Positions 1 through 7,039 of a stretch of 26,091 nt of DNA are shown here, one piece after another. Both the position numbers and the translations under genes were made by a program. Below the pieces are notes generated by a model. That model was given only the letters and a program-made list of their open reading frames with translations, was not told where the DNA came from and ran no database searches. How positions within the stretch are numbered: the stretch's first letter is position 1; every line of letters starts with the position of its first letter. Origin of the DNA: Bacillota bacterium (GTDB lineage: Bacteria; Bacillota; Clostridia; DSM-8532); the NCBI GenBank assembly GCA_023440865.1, contig JAEXRM010000070.1, positions 1 through 26,091 of the forward strand, in the 5' to 3' direction.

Positions 1-546
1 AACGAACCGCTCGCCAGGCCGCCAGGCGGGTTGGATATCCTTGAACTTGGCGACGAGTTCCGCGATGGTTTCGTCGTCACCCCGGAGCGAACATACCTGG
101 AACTCGGCCTCCGGATCAATGCCGCTGGTGTGGTTGAGGAGCATCCGTACGGTGATTTCGCCGGCGGCGCGCGCATCCGCCAGGGTGAACGCGGGAAGAT
201 AGGCCTTGACGGGGCGATCCAAATCCAGCTTCCCGGTCTCCTGCAATTGCATCACGGCCAGCGCCGTGATGGTTTTGCTGACCGATCCAAGCAAAAAAGG
301 TGTCTGCGGTGTGACGGCGAGACCTGAGTCGTCGGCTCGCCCGTACCCTTTCATGTAGAGCAGCTCACCCTCCTTGACGATGCCCAGGGAGAAGCCGGGG
401 ATCCTGCAGTCCGTCATTTGGTCTTGCACATACCGGTCGACTACATCATAATCGGGATCCGCCGGCATGTCGGATGCCTGTGCGCATGTGTTGCCGACGA
501 CCAGTAAGGCGAAACAGAGCAGACTCAGTAAGCGTGTCGTTTTCAT
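1..546 (-). CDS. Secreted serine beta-lactamase-like hydrolase (partial, 3' end outside window)
   Basis: The reading frame runs off the left edge, so only the first 182 residues are visible. It starts with a basic n-region and a hydrophobic stretch (about residues 5-24), consistent with a Sec signal peptide. The class C beta-lactamase/penicillin-binding fold is indicated by the nucleophile motif S88-V-S-K91 within GSVSK-TI, preceded by 'TPFLLG', and by the later 'MLLNHTSG' stretch. The window ends at 'RPGERF', just before the place where the family's Y-x-N motif normally follows. An AAAGGA ribosome site lies about 10 nt before the ATG. The family includes esterases, D-aminopeptidases and true beta-lactamases, so resistance should not be assumed. 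It is transcribed away from the rest of the window. Three 25-bp tandem repeats lie about 45 nt upstream of its start. Confidence 0.85.
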   Translation of the reverse strand, partial: MKTTRLLSLLCFALLVVGNTCAQASDMPADPDYDVVDRYVQDQMTDCRIPGFSLGIVKEGELLYMKGYGRADDSGLAVTPQTPFLLGSVSKTITALAVMQLQETGKLDLDRPVKAYLPAFTLADARAAGEITVRMLLNHTSGIDPEAEFQVCSLRGDDETIAELVAKFKDIQPAWRPGERFV

Positions 547-590
547 GCAAACGCAGTCCTTTCACGGATTTTTCTTGCGCAAATGACATG

Positions 591-665
591 TTTGACATGC
601 CACGGATTTCCCTTGATTGACATGCCATGGATTTCCCTTGCCAAACATGCCATGGTTTTCACTTG
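591..665. repeat. Three 25-bp tandem repeats upstream of the beta-lactamase-like gene
   Basis: Units are 591-615, 616-640 and 641-665. Each carries the core ACATGCCAYGG followed by a TTTCCCTTG-like end. The first two differ at only two positions and the third has diverged. Copies 2 and 3 contain the palindrome CCATGG. A weaker, partly matching stretch (CACGGATTTTTCTTG) lies at about 563-577. The period is not a multiple of three, so the array is not a coding repeat. In the 547-839 gap I otherwise see only the 812-825 palindrome. Confidence 0.85.
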
Positions 666-811
666 CTCTCTTGACTTGATTGTCATGCTCCCCCCATTCG
701 TTACCCTTTGTATCAAATGAGTACCGGGATATAGGGGCTTCTGGAATCGGGACAAATTGGCTAGAATTTGATTCGGACCTTATGCAGACACGATCGATGA
801 TGTAAAGTGAG

Positions 812-825
812 GACGATATATCGTC
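812..825. promoter_or_regulatory. Perfect 14-bp palindrome before the VOC gene
   Basis: GACGATATATCGTC is a perfect inverted repeat ending 14 nt before the ATG at 840 and just 5' of its GGGAGG ribosome site. Its position fits an operator or a small RNA hairpin that could affect initiation. No regulator for it can be named from the window, and palindromes of this length do arise by chance. Confidence 0.35.
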
Positions 826-839
826 GCAAGGGAGGCAGT

Positions 840-1226
840 ATGAAGAACTACACGCAGGTCTATGTGAAGAACAGCTTTGAAGCGGCAGCAGTCTATTGCA
901 AGGCCTTTGGGGCTGAAATCACGTTTGAGATCAGGAATGATACGGGAACAGCGTATGCGCATTGTGAGCTATCCGTACAGGGTGAAGGCTTCCTGGCATT
1001 GTCAGAGGCTGCGAATCCCTGTGATATCAGCATCGTACACGAAAAGAAATGGGAAACGATGACCTTCAACGTTTTCGAGATGGGGAGCGAAGAAGCCGTG
1101 CGCAATGCATTTGATGTGCTGCGTGATGGTGGGGTTGTGATTCATCCGATTGCGGAGGTCCCATGGAACAAGTGTTGTGCGACCGTGATCGACAAATACG
1201 GCGTTTGCTGGTGGATTGCATTGTAA
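840..1226 (+). CDS. VOC (glyoxalase/PhnB-like) family protein
   Basis: This 128-residue protein has the size and layout of one PhnB-like vicinal oxygen chelate protein: an opening 'YVKNSFEAAAVYCKAFGAE', a central 'LALSEA' strand, and a closing 'GVVIHPIAEVPWNKCCATVIDKYGVCWWI'. The closing part matches the family's usual 'DkfGv.W.i' ending. Such proteins are metal-dependent isomerases, dioxygenases or binding and resistance proteins, and the substrate here cannot be inferred. The ATG at 840 was chosen over an in-frame upstream start at 807 because GGGAGG lies 5 nt before it and the family homology begins there. A methyltransferase on the same strand starts 135 bp downstream. Confidence 0.85.
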   Translation: MKNYTQVYVKNSFEAAAVYCKAFGAEITFEIRNDTGTAYAHCELSVQGEGFLALSEAANPCDISIVHEKKWETMTFNVFEMGSEEAVRNAFDVLRDGGVVIHPIAEVPWNKCCATVIDKYGVCWWIAL

Positions 1227-1361
1227 CGAAATGGCCAAGATTCCCTACAGTTCCAGGGTGTCATGGGCGGCATGTGTGGATCGTTGGCGTGGCCGTGACG
1301 GGCGGCATGCATGGCAGGCTGGTGTGAATCGATCATCGGGAATCGCTCGGGGGGAGGAGCA

Positions 1362-2012
1362 ATGGATCAGCAGCGGAATGAATGGAATGACATTTATCGC
1401 AAAACAGGCAGTGGCAAGCCTGTTTGCGATGATTGGCTCGACCAGTTCGAAAGTGTGCTGGCGCTTTCCAAGGATATGGCCATCATCGACCTGGGCTGTG
1501 GATTCGGCAATGATACGCTTTACCTGACGGAGAAGCAATATCGCGTCATATCATGTGACTATTCGGAAGAAGCGTTGAACCGGCTGAAACATTTCATCAA
1601 GGAACCCGATACCCGTTTGTTTGACATGCTGGGTGGTCTTCCCTTTGAAGATGAAAGCGTCCGGGTCGTCATCGCCGACTTGTCGCTGCATTATTTCTCA
1701 TGGGAAGACACGATGAAAATCATCAGAGACATATCACGCGTGCTTGTGAATGGCGGTTATCTGTTATGTCGCGTCAACTCGACGAAAGATCATCATTATG
1801 GCGCAGGCCAGGGCACGCAGGTCGAACCGAACTATTATCACGTGAATGGGAAGTACAAGCGATTCTTCGATCAGCCGGCCATCGAGCGTCTATTTGAAGA
1901 TGGTTGGGTCGTGAAGCACCTGGCGGAATGCGAAATGAATCGTTATCAGGAGACAAAGATCGTGTGGGAAGTCCTCATTCAAAATGACAAAGACCAGGTA
2001 CATGAAGGATAG
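1362..2012 (+). CDS. Class I SAM-dependent methyltransferase
   Basis: The 216-residue protein has the class I fold signatures: motif I 'IIDLGCGFGND' (residues 41-51) for S-adenosylmethionine binding, an acidic residue after strand 2 ('ISCDYSEEAL', 64-72), 'VVIADLSLHYF' (102-112) as motif II, and 'VLVNGGYLLCRV' (127-138) as motif III. It resembles the small-molecule or tellurite-resistance-like methyltransferases, but nothing identifies the substrate. The start at 1362 has GGGGGAGGAGC directly upstream; an in-frame ATG at 1311 has no such site. It may be co-transcribed with the VOC gene. A weak hairpin follows at 2036-2062. Confidence 0.9.
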   Translation: MDQQRNEWNDIYRKTGSGKPVCDDWLDQFESVLALSKDMAIIDLGCGFGNDTLYLTEKQYRVISCDYSEEALNRLKHFIKEPDTRLFDMLGGLPFEDESVRVVIADLSLHYFSWEDTMKIIRDISRVLVNGGYLLCRVNSTKDHHYGAGQGTQVEPNYYHVNGKYKRFFDQPAIERLFEDGWVVKHLAECEMNRYQETKIVWEVLIQNDKDQVHEG

Positions 2013-2035
2013 CCGTCAATGGATGCCCGACAGAA

Positions 2036-2062
2036 GATGCCATGACAGCGCGGCATCGTTTT
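2036..2062 (+). terminator. Weak terminator-like hairpin after the methyltransferase
   Basis: GATGCC (2036-2041) and GGCATC (2052-2057) form a 6-bp stem around a 10-nt loop, followed by GTTTT. The stem is short, so termination would be partial at best. The next GNAT gene starts 34 nt later. Confidence 0.3.
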
Positions 2063-2096
2063 GCAGATGGATGTACTCAGGCGGAAGGGAACAGAC

Positions 2097-2579
2097 ATGC
2101 TTGAAATAAGGCAGATCGAAGAGCTCAATCAAGAATGCGTGCGTGTCATCCGTGATTCGTTCATCACGGTGGCGGATGAGATGCATCTGACCAGGCAGAA
2201 CGCGCCGACAAATCCCGCATTCATGGAGCTGGAGGCGCTGCAGGCCATGGCACACAAAGGAGCCGCTTTCTACGGCGCGTTCCATGAGGGCGATCTGGTT
2301 GGGACAGTGGCCATCGAGAAGAAGGATGACGATGTGTACTACATGGAAAAGCTGGCCGTATTGCCCGCATGCAGGCATCTCGGCTATGGCGCCCGGTTGA
2401 TCCGGTTTGTCATGGACACGGTCAGGGATCTTGGCGGGAAAAAGGTCTCCATCGGCATCATTGAGGAGAATACCGTCCTGAAGAACTGGTACATCAGAAA
2501 TGGCTTCCAGGTCAAAGGGACAAGACAATTTGCGCATCTCCCCTTTCAGGTCTGCTTTCTGGAACGGATCGTTCCGTAG
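2097..2579 (+). CDS. GNAT family N-acetyltransferase (1)
   Basis: This is a 160-residue single-domain GNAT. The acetyl-CoA pyrophosphate loop is at residues 93-98 (R-H-L-G-Y-G) after the strand 'YYMEKLAVLP'. The C-terminal 'LKNWYIRNGFQVKG' matches the usual end of the fold, where a Tyr often assists catalysis. The family acetylates amines on antibiotics, polyamines, amino acids or protein N-termini, and the acceptor here is unknown. The ATG at 2097 has GGAAGGGAA upstream and is preferred to the in-frame ATG at 2061. It is the first of four GNATs in a row. The four differ clearly from each other, so this is not a recent tandem gene duplication. Confidence 0.88.
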   Translation: MLEIRQIEELNQECVRVIRDSFITVADEMHLTRQNAPTNPAFMELEALQAMAHKGAAFYGAFHEGDLVGTVAIEKKDDDVYYMEKLAVLPACRHLGYGARLIRFVMDTVRDLGGKKVSIGIIEENTVLKNWYIRNGFQVKGTRQFAHLPFQVCFLERIVP

Positions 2580-2667
2580 TTCCTGGCGGGCTGCCGAAAG
2601 GCTCAGGGGCGCCAAACGATGGCGGTGCGGTGGTCGGTCTGCCAGGATGGAAAGGAGTTCCCATCGG

Positions 2668-3273
2668 ATGCAAGGAATGACAGAAGGAAAGACAGAAGGA
2701 CAGACAGAAAGAAAAACAGAAGGAAAGACAGAGAGAAAGACAGAAAGAAAAACAGAAAGAAATGGTGAAGCATGCTCTGTCCTGTCAAGCCATGATGAAG
2801 GCGCGATGACGGTGATCGACATGATGCCAGGCAGCGAACGATATCTGGAAGACTGCAAGACCGCTTTGATGGAGTCGGAGCTGGGACGTGTCTATTTCTC
2901 CGATGAAGGCAAGGCACAGCAGGCGATCATCGAAGGGATCACAAGGAAGGAACTGCTGGTGGCGCTTGATGCGGACGGCGCATGTCTGGGATTTCTATGG
3001 ATGATACCCAATGGGGCGTTCCATGGGTTTCCCTATCTGCATATCATCGCGGTCAAGCCGGCGTGTCGCGGTCTTGGCGTTGGAAGCCGCATGCTGCGGT
3101 ATTTCGAAGAGGTTTTGTGCATCGGCGCGAACAAGGCTTTTCTTGTTGTTGCGGACTTCAATCCGAAAGCAAAACAGCTGTACGAGCGCATCGGATACCA
3201 TGAAGTGGGATGTGTTCCGGACCTGTACAAGCAGGGCGTGACGGAACATGTCATGATGAAGGTGCTGGGCTGA
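2668..3273 (+). CDS. GNAT family N-acetyltransferase (2), possible repetitive N-terminal tail
   Basis: The GNAT domain begins at about the ATG at 2806 (155 residues from there). Its CoA loop is R-G-L-G-V-G within 'VKPACRGLGVGSR', and its ending is 'AKQLYERIGYHEVG'. Two starts are possible. The ATG at 2668 has the better ribosome site (AAAGGAG, 10 nt spacing) and is in frame through seven 12-bp repeats, giving a 201-residue protein with a charged T-E-G/R-K tetrapeptide tail. The ATG at 2806 has a weaker GAAGG 4-5 nt upstream and gives the plain domain. I list the longer form because its initiation signal is stronger, but homology alone supports only the shorter one. Acceptor unknown. Confidence 0.72.
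   Translation: MQGMTEGKTEGQTERKTEGKTERKTERKTERNGEACSVLSSHDEGAMTVIDMMPGSERYLEDCKTALMESELGRVYFSDEGKAQQAIIEGITRKELLVALDADGACLGFLWMIPNGAFHGFPYLHIIAVKPACRGLGVGSRMLRYFEEVLCIGANKAFLVVADFNPKAKQLYERIGYHEVGCVPDLYKQGVTEHVMMKVLG
2677..2760 (+). repeat. Seven 12-bp tandem repeats (near-polypurine)
   Basis: Seven consecutive 12-mers of the type AAGACAGAARGA fill 2677-2760. The plus strand is almost entirely purine, with essentially one C per unit. The frame stays open and would encode repeats of T-E-G/R-K. Because 12 is a multiple of three, gain or loss of units would not shift the frame of the downstream GNAT if translation starts at 2668. Confidence 0.9.
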
Positions 3274-3315
3274 AGGAACCGTGTTGCGTTCTTGTCGGCT
3301 CCTGATGGGTTTTTT
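3274..3315 (+). terminator. Possible rho-independent terminator between GNAT 2 and GNAT 3
   Basis: AGGAACCG (3274-3281) can pair with CGGCTCCT (3296-3303) with one mismatch across a 14-nt loop. A run of six T lies at 3310-3315, six bases past the stem. The gap between stem and T-run makes it a weak candidate. Confidence 0.3.
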
Positions 3316-3352
3316 GCTGATTCACGGCGGGTGATGCGGGAGGGACACAACG

Positions 3353-3889
3353 ATGGGCTGCGTTCAGCTGGTGCCTGTGGATGAGGGGAACATCGAGCAT
3401 GCCTTTCAGGTCTACCAGGCATGTGAGGATTTCCTGTCTTTGGGTCCCGAGGCGAAGGCATCCCTTGACATGGTATGCGAGGATGTGGCGCATTCCAGGG
3501 AATCGCATGGCATCTTCAGCTTGGTTGTGAATGAAGAGGGCGATACGATTGGTGTTGTGGACCATGTTCCGAACCAATGCGGGGAAGACGGAATTCATTG
3601 CTACATATCGCTTCTCATGATCAAAGCCCAATATCGCTATCAGGGATACGGAAAATGTATCATCAAGGAGATTGAAGATACAGTCCATCGGCTCCATGGA
3701 ATCAATCAGTATCGGGTGTCAGTCCAGACAAACAACGAACAAGCCATCCGATTCTGGGAGGGGCAGGGATATGTGATCTGCTCAGATCCCGAATTGCAAC
3801 CCGATACGACGGTAGTTGTCCATATGAAAAAGGGAATTGGGCATGATGGGTTCCCATTTGCGGAAGATCGGAACAGGAGCACGGTTTGA
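3353..3889 (+). CDS. GNAT family N-acetyltransferase (3)
   Basis: This is a 178-residue GNAT. The CoA-binding loop is R95-Y-Q-G98-Y-G100 in 'KAQYRYQGYGKCIIKEIE', followed by 'RVSVQTNNEQAIRFWEGQGY', a typical strand-helix ending of the fold. The first half carries 'GIFSLVVNEEGDTIGVVDHVP', the substrate-side beta strands. GGGAGGG lies 8 nt before the ATG. The protein continues about 20 residues past the domain with a polar tail. It follows GNAT 2 by 80 bp on the same strand. The substrate cannot be predicted. Confidence 0.88.
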   Translation: MGCVQLVPVDEGNIEHAFQVYQACEDFLSLGPEAKASLDMVCEDVAHSRESHGIFSLVVNEEGDTIGVVDHVPNQCGEDGIHCYISLLMIKAQYRYQGYGKCIIKEIEDTVHRLHGINQYRVSVQTNNEQAIRFWEGQGYVICSDPELQPDTTVVVHMKKGIGHDGFPFAEDRNRSTV

Positions 3890-4033
3890 AACCTGACATG
3901 CAGTTGTCACAGGCAAGGCATAGACTATCATATGCATGCCATCCTTGGCTGGAGTCAGGCAGGATGGTACGGAGGTCGGAATACCCGAGGTGACCTGACG
4001 GATACATCTGTTATTGATGTGAGGTGAGAGAGC

Positions 4034-4639
4034 ATGGATATCAGGATCGTGAAGCTGACACCGGACTTGGCGGAGACGTACGTTCGTTTTTTCGATGTGA
4101 CGCCCCATGATGACAGAACGGCCAAGGACGAACTCCCGTGCTACTGTGTCACGTGGCGCAGTGATGCGTCGTATGCCGCGGAGAGCCGGCATTGGTTTCC
4201 GACGCGGGAGGAAAGGCGTGAGCGCGCTCTTCAGTTTGTTCGGGAAGGCAGCCTGCAAGGGTATCTGGCATATCGCGGCGATGACGTTGTGGGATGGTGC
4301 AATGCATCAGCCGATTGCCGGAGCGGGGTCGATTATCTGCGTTCGTTCTGGCCGATCGAAGCCAAAGACGATCGCGTGAGCGTCAAGTCCGTGTTCTGCT
4401 TCATGATCGCGCCCGATGTGCAAAGAATGGGCATTGCAACACGGCTGCTGGAGCAAGTCTGCCGTGATGCCGCCGCCGACGGCCATGACTTCGTCGAGGC
4501 CTATGTGCACAGGGATTTTTCCACGGTCGCGCATGATTTCAGGGGGCCGTTGCCGATGTTCGAGAAATGTGGTTTCACCATCAGCGCGGAACGGGACGGG
4601 AAAGTGGTTGTCAGGAAAGCACTGCGGCCGGGAGCATGA
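4034..4639 (+). CDS. GNAT family N-acetyltransferase (4)
   Basis: This 201-residue GNAT has a longer N-terminal part (about 75 residues with 'CYCVTW' and 'HWFPTREERRERALQFV') before the core. Then come 'GYLAYRGDDVVGWCNA', the beta strand 'KSVFCFMIAPDVQ' and the CoA loop Q130-R-M-G133-I-A135. It ends with 'PMFEKCGFTIS'. GAGGTGAGA precedes the ATG. Its last codons and stop lie inside a 14-bp tandem array that continues for 60 bp past the stop. It converges on the GH120 gene, with a strong inverted repeat between them. Confidence 0.88.
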   Translation: MDIRIVKLTPDLAETYVRFFDVTPHDDRTAKDELPCYCVTWRSDASYAAESRHWFPTREERRERALQFVREGSLQGYLAYRGDDVVGWCNASADCRSGVDYLRSFWPIEAKDDRVSVKSVFCFMIAPDVQRMGIATRLLEQVCRDAAADGHDFVEAYVHRDFSTVAHDFRGPLPMFEKCGFTISAERDGKVVVRKALRPGA

Positions 4640-4699
4640 CAGCGGGAGCATGACAGCGGGAGCATGACAACGTGAACACGACAGCGGGAGTATGACAGA
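4630..4699 (+). repeat. Five 14-bp tandem repeats spanning a stop codon
   Basis: Units of GGGAGCATGACAGC type run at 4630-4643, 4644-4657, 4658-4671, 4672-4685 and 4686-4699. The first two are identical and the fourth is the most diverged. The TGA stop of GNAT 4 (4637-4639) lies within unit 1, so the array is a repeated copy of the gene's own 3' end. The 14-bp period rules out a coding repeat. Confidence 0.92.
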
Positions 4700-4703
4700 A
4701 AGG

Positions 4704-4750
4704 CAGTGCCTGTCGCCCGCTCTTCACGGCGAAGGGGACGACAGGCACTG
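4704..4750. terminator. Strong inverted repeat between convergent genes (REP-like or bidirectional terminator)
   Basis: CAGTGCCTGTCG (4704-4715) and CGACAGGCACTG (4739-4750) are a perfect 12-bp inverted repeat. CCC (4716-4718) and GGGG (4734-4737) can extend the stem past a bulged A. There is no long T-run on either side. It lies between GNAT 4 (plus) and the GH120 gene (minus), where a bidirectional terminator would serve both. From memory, palindromes with a GGGGACAGGCACTG-like arm recur in many Bacillota as dispersed REP-like elements; that resemblance is an inference, not a search result. Confidence 0.6.
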
Positions 4751-4812
4751 TCTTACATGCCGTGTCCATCAGATCGTGTCACGTTTCCGGATATGCGGCA
4801 GCCGGGGGGCAG

Positions 4813-6792
4813 TTACAGTGCGATGCTCGAACTGCCCGTGGCAAACGGTCCGGGAACGACGTGGAGGCCGCGGTGATTTCCGAAGAAGTCCGCGTCAAAT
4901 CGGATCGGCGTGCCGTCCGCGTTCTCGAAAGGCTGTTCGGGCTCGAATGCCTTGCCCAGGATGTCGGTGTGGATCATGCGGCTGCCAAAGTCCCTGATCT
5001 TCTCGTAGACATTGGTGTTCAGCACATAACCGCCGTCCTGTTCCGTCAGCTCCACGAAGACATCCGTATCCGCATGCAGCAGTCCATTGACCTCATGCTT
5101 CCATGCCTTGGCGCCATTGAGGTACGCGTTGCCCTCGCTCCAGACCGGCAAGTGCCCGAAATGGGCGGGCTCCAGCGCGCGCATGTTGGGACGGTTGGCA
5201 AAGTCGAATTGGGCGAGCCATGCCGCATGGGTGGGGTACTCGTCAAACATGTGCGTGCCGACTTCCCTGTTTTCCGGGTTGGAGTCGGGGCCGCGCTCCA
5301 GATTGATCTTCCCTACGGATCCCCATTTCTGAACAAACACGTTGTTGTAGAACCGGTTGTCGCCATGCAGGAAGGTCATGAAGCCCATCACCTCGGTGCG
5401 GTGCGGGATGTGGTACGGCGTGTAGCGCGGACCGGTACCCATGCCGACTTCCGTCAGGGCGCCACAGACAAGGTTGTGGACCATGGCGACGCCCTGCGTT
5501 GCGAAACGCAGGCTGGATTCTGAAAGCAGGATGTTGTTGTCGATCAGTGTCGGGCCGTGGCTCACCTCCACGAAGATGTCCTGTGAGCCCATGCCGCCGG
5601 TCAGATGCCTGGCAAAAGCGGGGCGCTGGTTGTCGTGCAGCAGGTTCTGGCTGATACGGGTTCCCTGTGCTTCCCAGTCGCACCAGATGCCCATCGTGCA
5701 GTGGTGGATGTGGTTGCGGCGCATCAGCACATCGATGGCGGCATGCATCTTGATGCCGGAGATCTCCGCGCCGCCGAGCTCCATCATGTTGTTGATGTGG
5801 TGGATGTGATTGTCCTCGATGACGCTGAACACGCCGCCCATGCGCCCGATGATGCCACCCTGCTCGCAATGGTGGATGTTGCAGCGGCGGATGATGTGGC
5901 TGCCGACCTTTTCCTTGAGCCATCCGTGATACTGGCCGCGGCATACCGCGTCGCGTTCCATCTGGGTGGGGCTCTTCACCTGTTTGAAGGTGAAGTAGTG
6001 GTCGTTGTCCGGATCGAGGTATTTGCCGAGCGAGATGCCGGAGCACTTGCTGTTGGCGATTTCACAGTCCTCGATGATCCAGCCCTTGCTCCAGTGGGGG
6101 CCGATGATGCCGTCCTGGAACGCGGCGGGCGGGGCCCAGGTTGTGGCGGCCTTGTCGATCTTGAAGCCGCTGACCGTATGGTAGCCAATACCGGTTTTGG
6201 ACGGGAAGAAGCACATGCGGCGGACACTGATCTCCACGTTTTCCACATTCGGATTCCTGCCGTGGAAGTTGGCATACAGGATGGTTTCATCGGTGGCTTC
6301 ATCCTGCTCGACATACCACTTGTAGACGGAGTCCTCCGGCGACCAGCTGCATTCGTAGACTTCTCCCTTGAGGCACTCTTCCAGGGAAGTGGCTTCGTAC
6401 ATGGCCTTGTCGTTGAGGAAAACGCAGCCGGTATGCTTGTTCGGGGTCGCGAAATACCAGTCGCCATAGACCAAGGTGGTATAGGGATTGTAGCTGCCGA
6501 AGGCGCTGTTGGGGATGCGGCAGACCCAGGTGTTCTCCTTGTGGGGCTGCCAGGATTTCACCTGCTCGGCGCCCGTGATGACGGCACCCAGCGGCTTCGT
6601 GCTGGTATAGGTGATGCGGGCCTCTTCCGTACCGGCGTGAACGGGATCGACATATTCCCGGTACACGCCTGGGGCAACCAGGATCTCATCTCCGGGAAGC
6701 GCGATTCTCGCGGCTTCGTTGATTTGCCGGAATGGCCTGTCGATCGATCCGTTTCCATCTTTCGCAGCGGTTGCGTCCACATATAGCTTCAT
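4813..6792 (-). CDS. GH120 beta-xylosidase, right-handed parallel beta-helix
   Basis: This 659-residue protein closely follows the Thermoanaerobacterium saccharolyticum XylC type. Shared landmarks are 'GVYREYV' near 42-48, 'WAPPAAFQDGIIGPHWSKGWIIED' (219-242), 'AAIDVLMRRNHIHHC', 'DWEAQGTR' (372-379) and 'FVEVSHGP' (407-414). D372 and E409 align with the nucleophile D382 and acid/base E405 of XylC. Relative to XylC, about 14 extra residues ('RPAFARHLTGGMGSQ') lie between them. There is no signal peptide, so it should act in the cytoplasm on imported xylo-oligosaccharides, releasing xylose. AGGAGG lies 7 nt before the ATG. No transporter or other xylan gene is nearby, so it stands alone. Confidence 0.9.
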   Translation of the reverse strand: MKLYVDATAAKDGNGSIDRPFRQINEAARIALPGDEILVAPGVYREYVDPVHAGTEEARITYTSTKPLGAVITGAEQVKSWQPHKENTWVCRIPNSAFGSYNPYTTLVYGDWYFATPNKHTGCVFLNDKAMYEATSLEECLKGEVYECSWSPEDSVYKWYVEQDEATDETILYANFHGRNPNVENVEISVRRMCFFPSKTGIGYHTVSGFKIDKAATTWAPPAAFQDGIIGPHWSKGWIIEDCEIANSKCSGISLGKYLDPDNDHYFTFKQVKSPTQMERDAVCRGQYHGWLKEKVGSHIIRRCNIHHCEQGGIIGRMGGVFSVIEDNHIHHINNMMELGGAEISGIKMHAAIDVLMRRNHIHHCTMGIWCDWEAQGTRISQNLLHDNQRPAFARHLTGGMGSQDIFVEVSHGPTLIDNNILLSESSLRFATQGVAMVHNLVCGALTEVGMGTGPRYTPYHIPHRTEVMGFMTFLHGDNRFYNNVFVQKWGSVGKINLERGPDSNPENREVGTHMFDEYPTHAAWLAQFDFANRPNMRALEPAHFGHLPVWSEGNAYLNGAKAWKHEVNGLLHADTDVFVELTEQDGGYVLNTNVYEKIRDFGSRMIHTDILGKAFEPEQPFENADGTPIRFDADFFGNHRGLHVVPGPFATGSSSIAL

Positions 6793-6845
6793 GCGAATCC
6801 TCCTGGCCAGGCAAACGTATTGTTTTGGAAGTCACAATGCTTCAT

Positions 6846-6874
6846 ATTATATACCAGTATTGGTTGTAATACAT
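6846..6874 (-). promoter_or_regulatory. Candidate promoter and dyad for the GH120 gene
   Basis: On the minus strand a perfect TATAAT (6846-6851) lies about 55 nt before the GH120 start, overlapping an extended -10 form TGGTATATA. No convincing -35 hexamer is present. Just upstream, GTATT-ACAACC-AATAC is a small inverted repeat that could hold a regulator. Absence of a -35 would fit an activator-dependent sugar gene, but that is an inference. Confidence 0.45.
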
Positions 6875-6909
6875 CTCCATTCACCCTTGAAGGCAGAACT
6901 TTGTCATCC

Positions 6910-6938
6910 TTGCTCACGCTTCGCCGATTGCGTATCAT
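6910..6938 (+). promoter_or_regulatory. Candidate promoter for the SUMF1-like gene
   Basis: TTGCTC (6910-6915) and TATCAT (6933-6938) are separated by 17 bp in the divergent intergenic region. The -10 is good and the -35 matches only in its first three bases. It lies about 100 nt upstream of the gene start. Confidence 0.35.
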
Positions 6939-7039
6939 CGGAGTGGAAAAGGAGTCCTTCATGAGGCGGCGGTCTTGGCTTGCCTTAGCGGTGAAGGAGC
7001 CGACAGATTGTGGCTTGCCACGATGGTGGGAGCGCATGG

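Noticed and set aside
543..683. A small minus-strand frame ending in an ATGA overlap with the beta-lactamase start, as a leader peptide
   Set aside because: The G-rich site is only one base from its ATG, it passes through a 25-bp array in changing frames, and nothing else supports translation.
2016..2858. A 280-codon minus-strand frame with an F-L-S-V-F repeat
   Set aside because: The repeat is the reverse strand of the 12-bp purine array, and the rest lies opposite two GNAT genes.
5605..6786. A 393-codon plus-strand frame opposite the GH120 gene
   Set aside because: The minus-strand gene has clear family landmarks along its whole length. The opposite frame is Val/Asp/Ala-rich without motifs.
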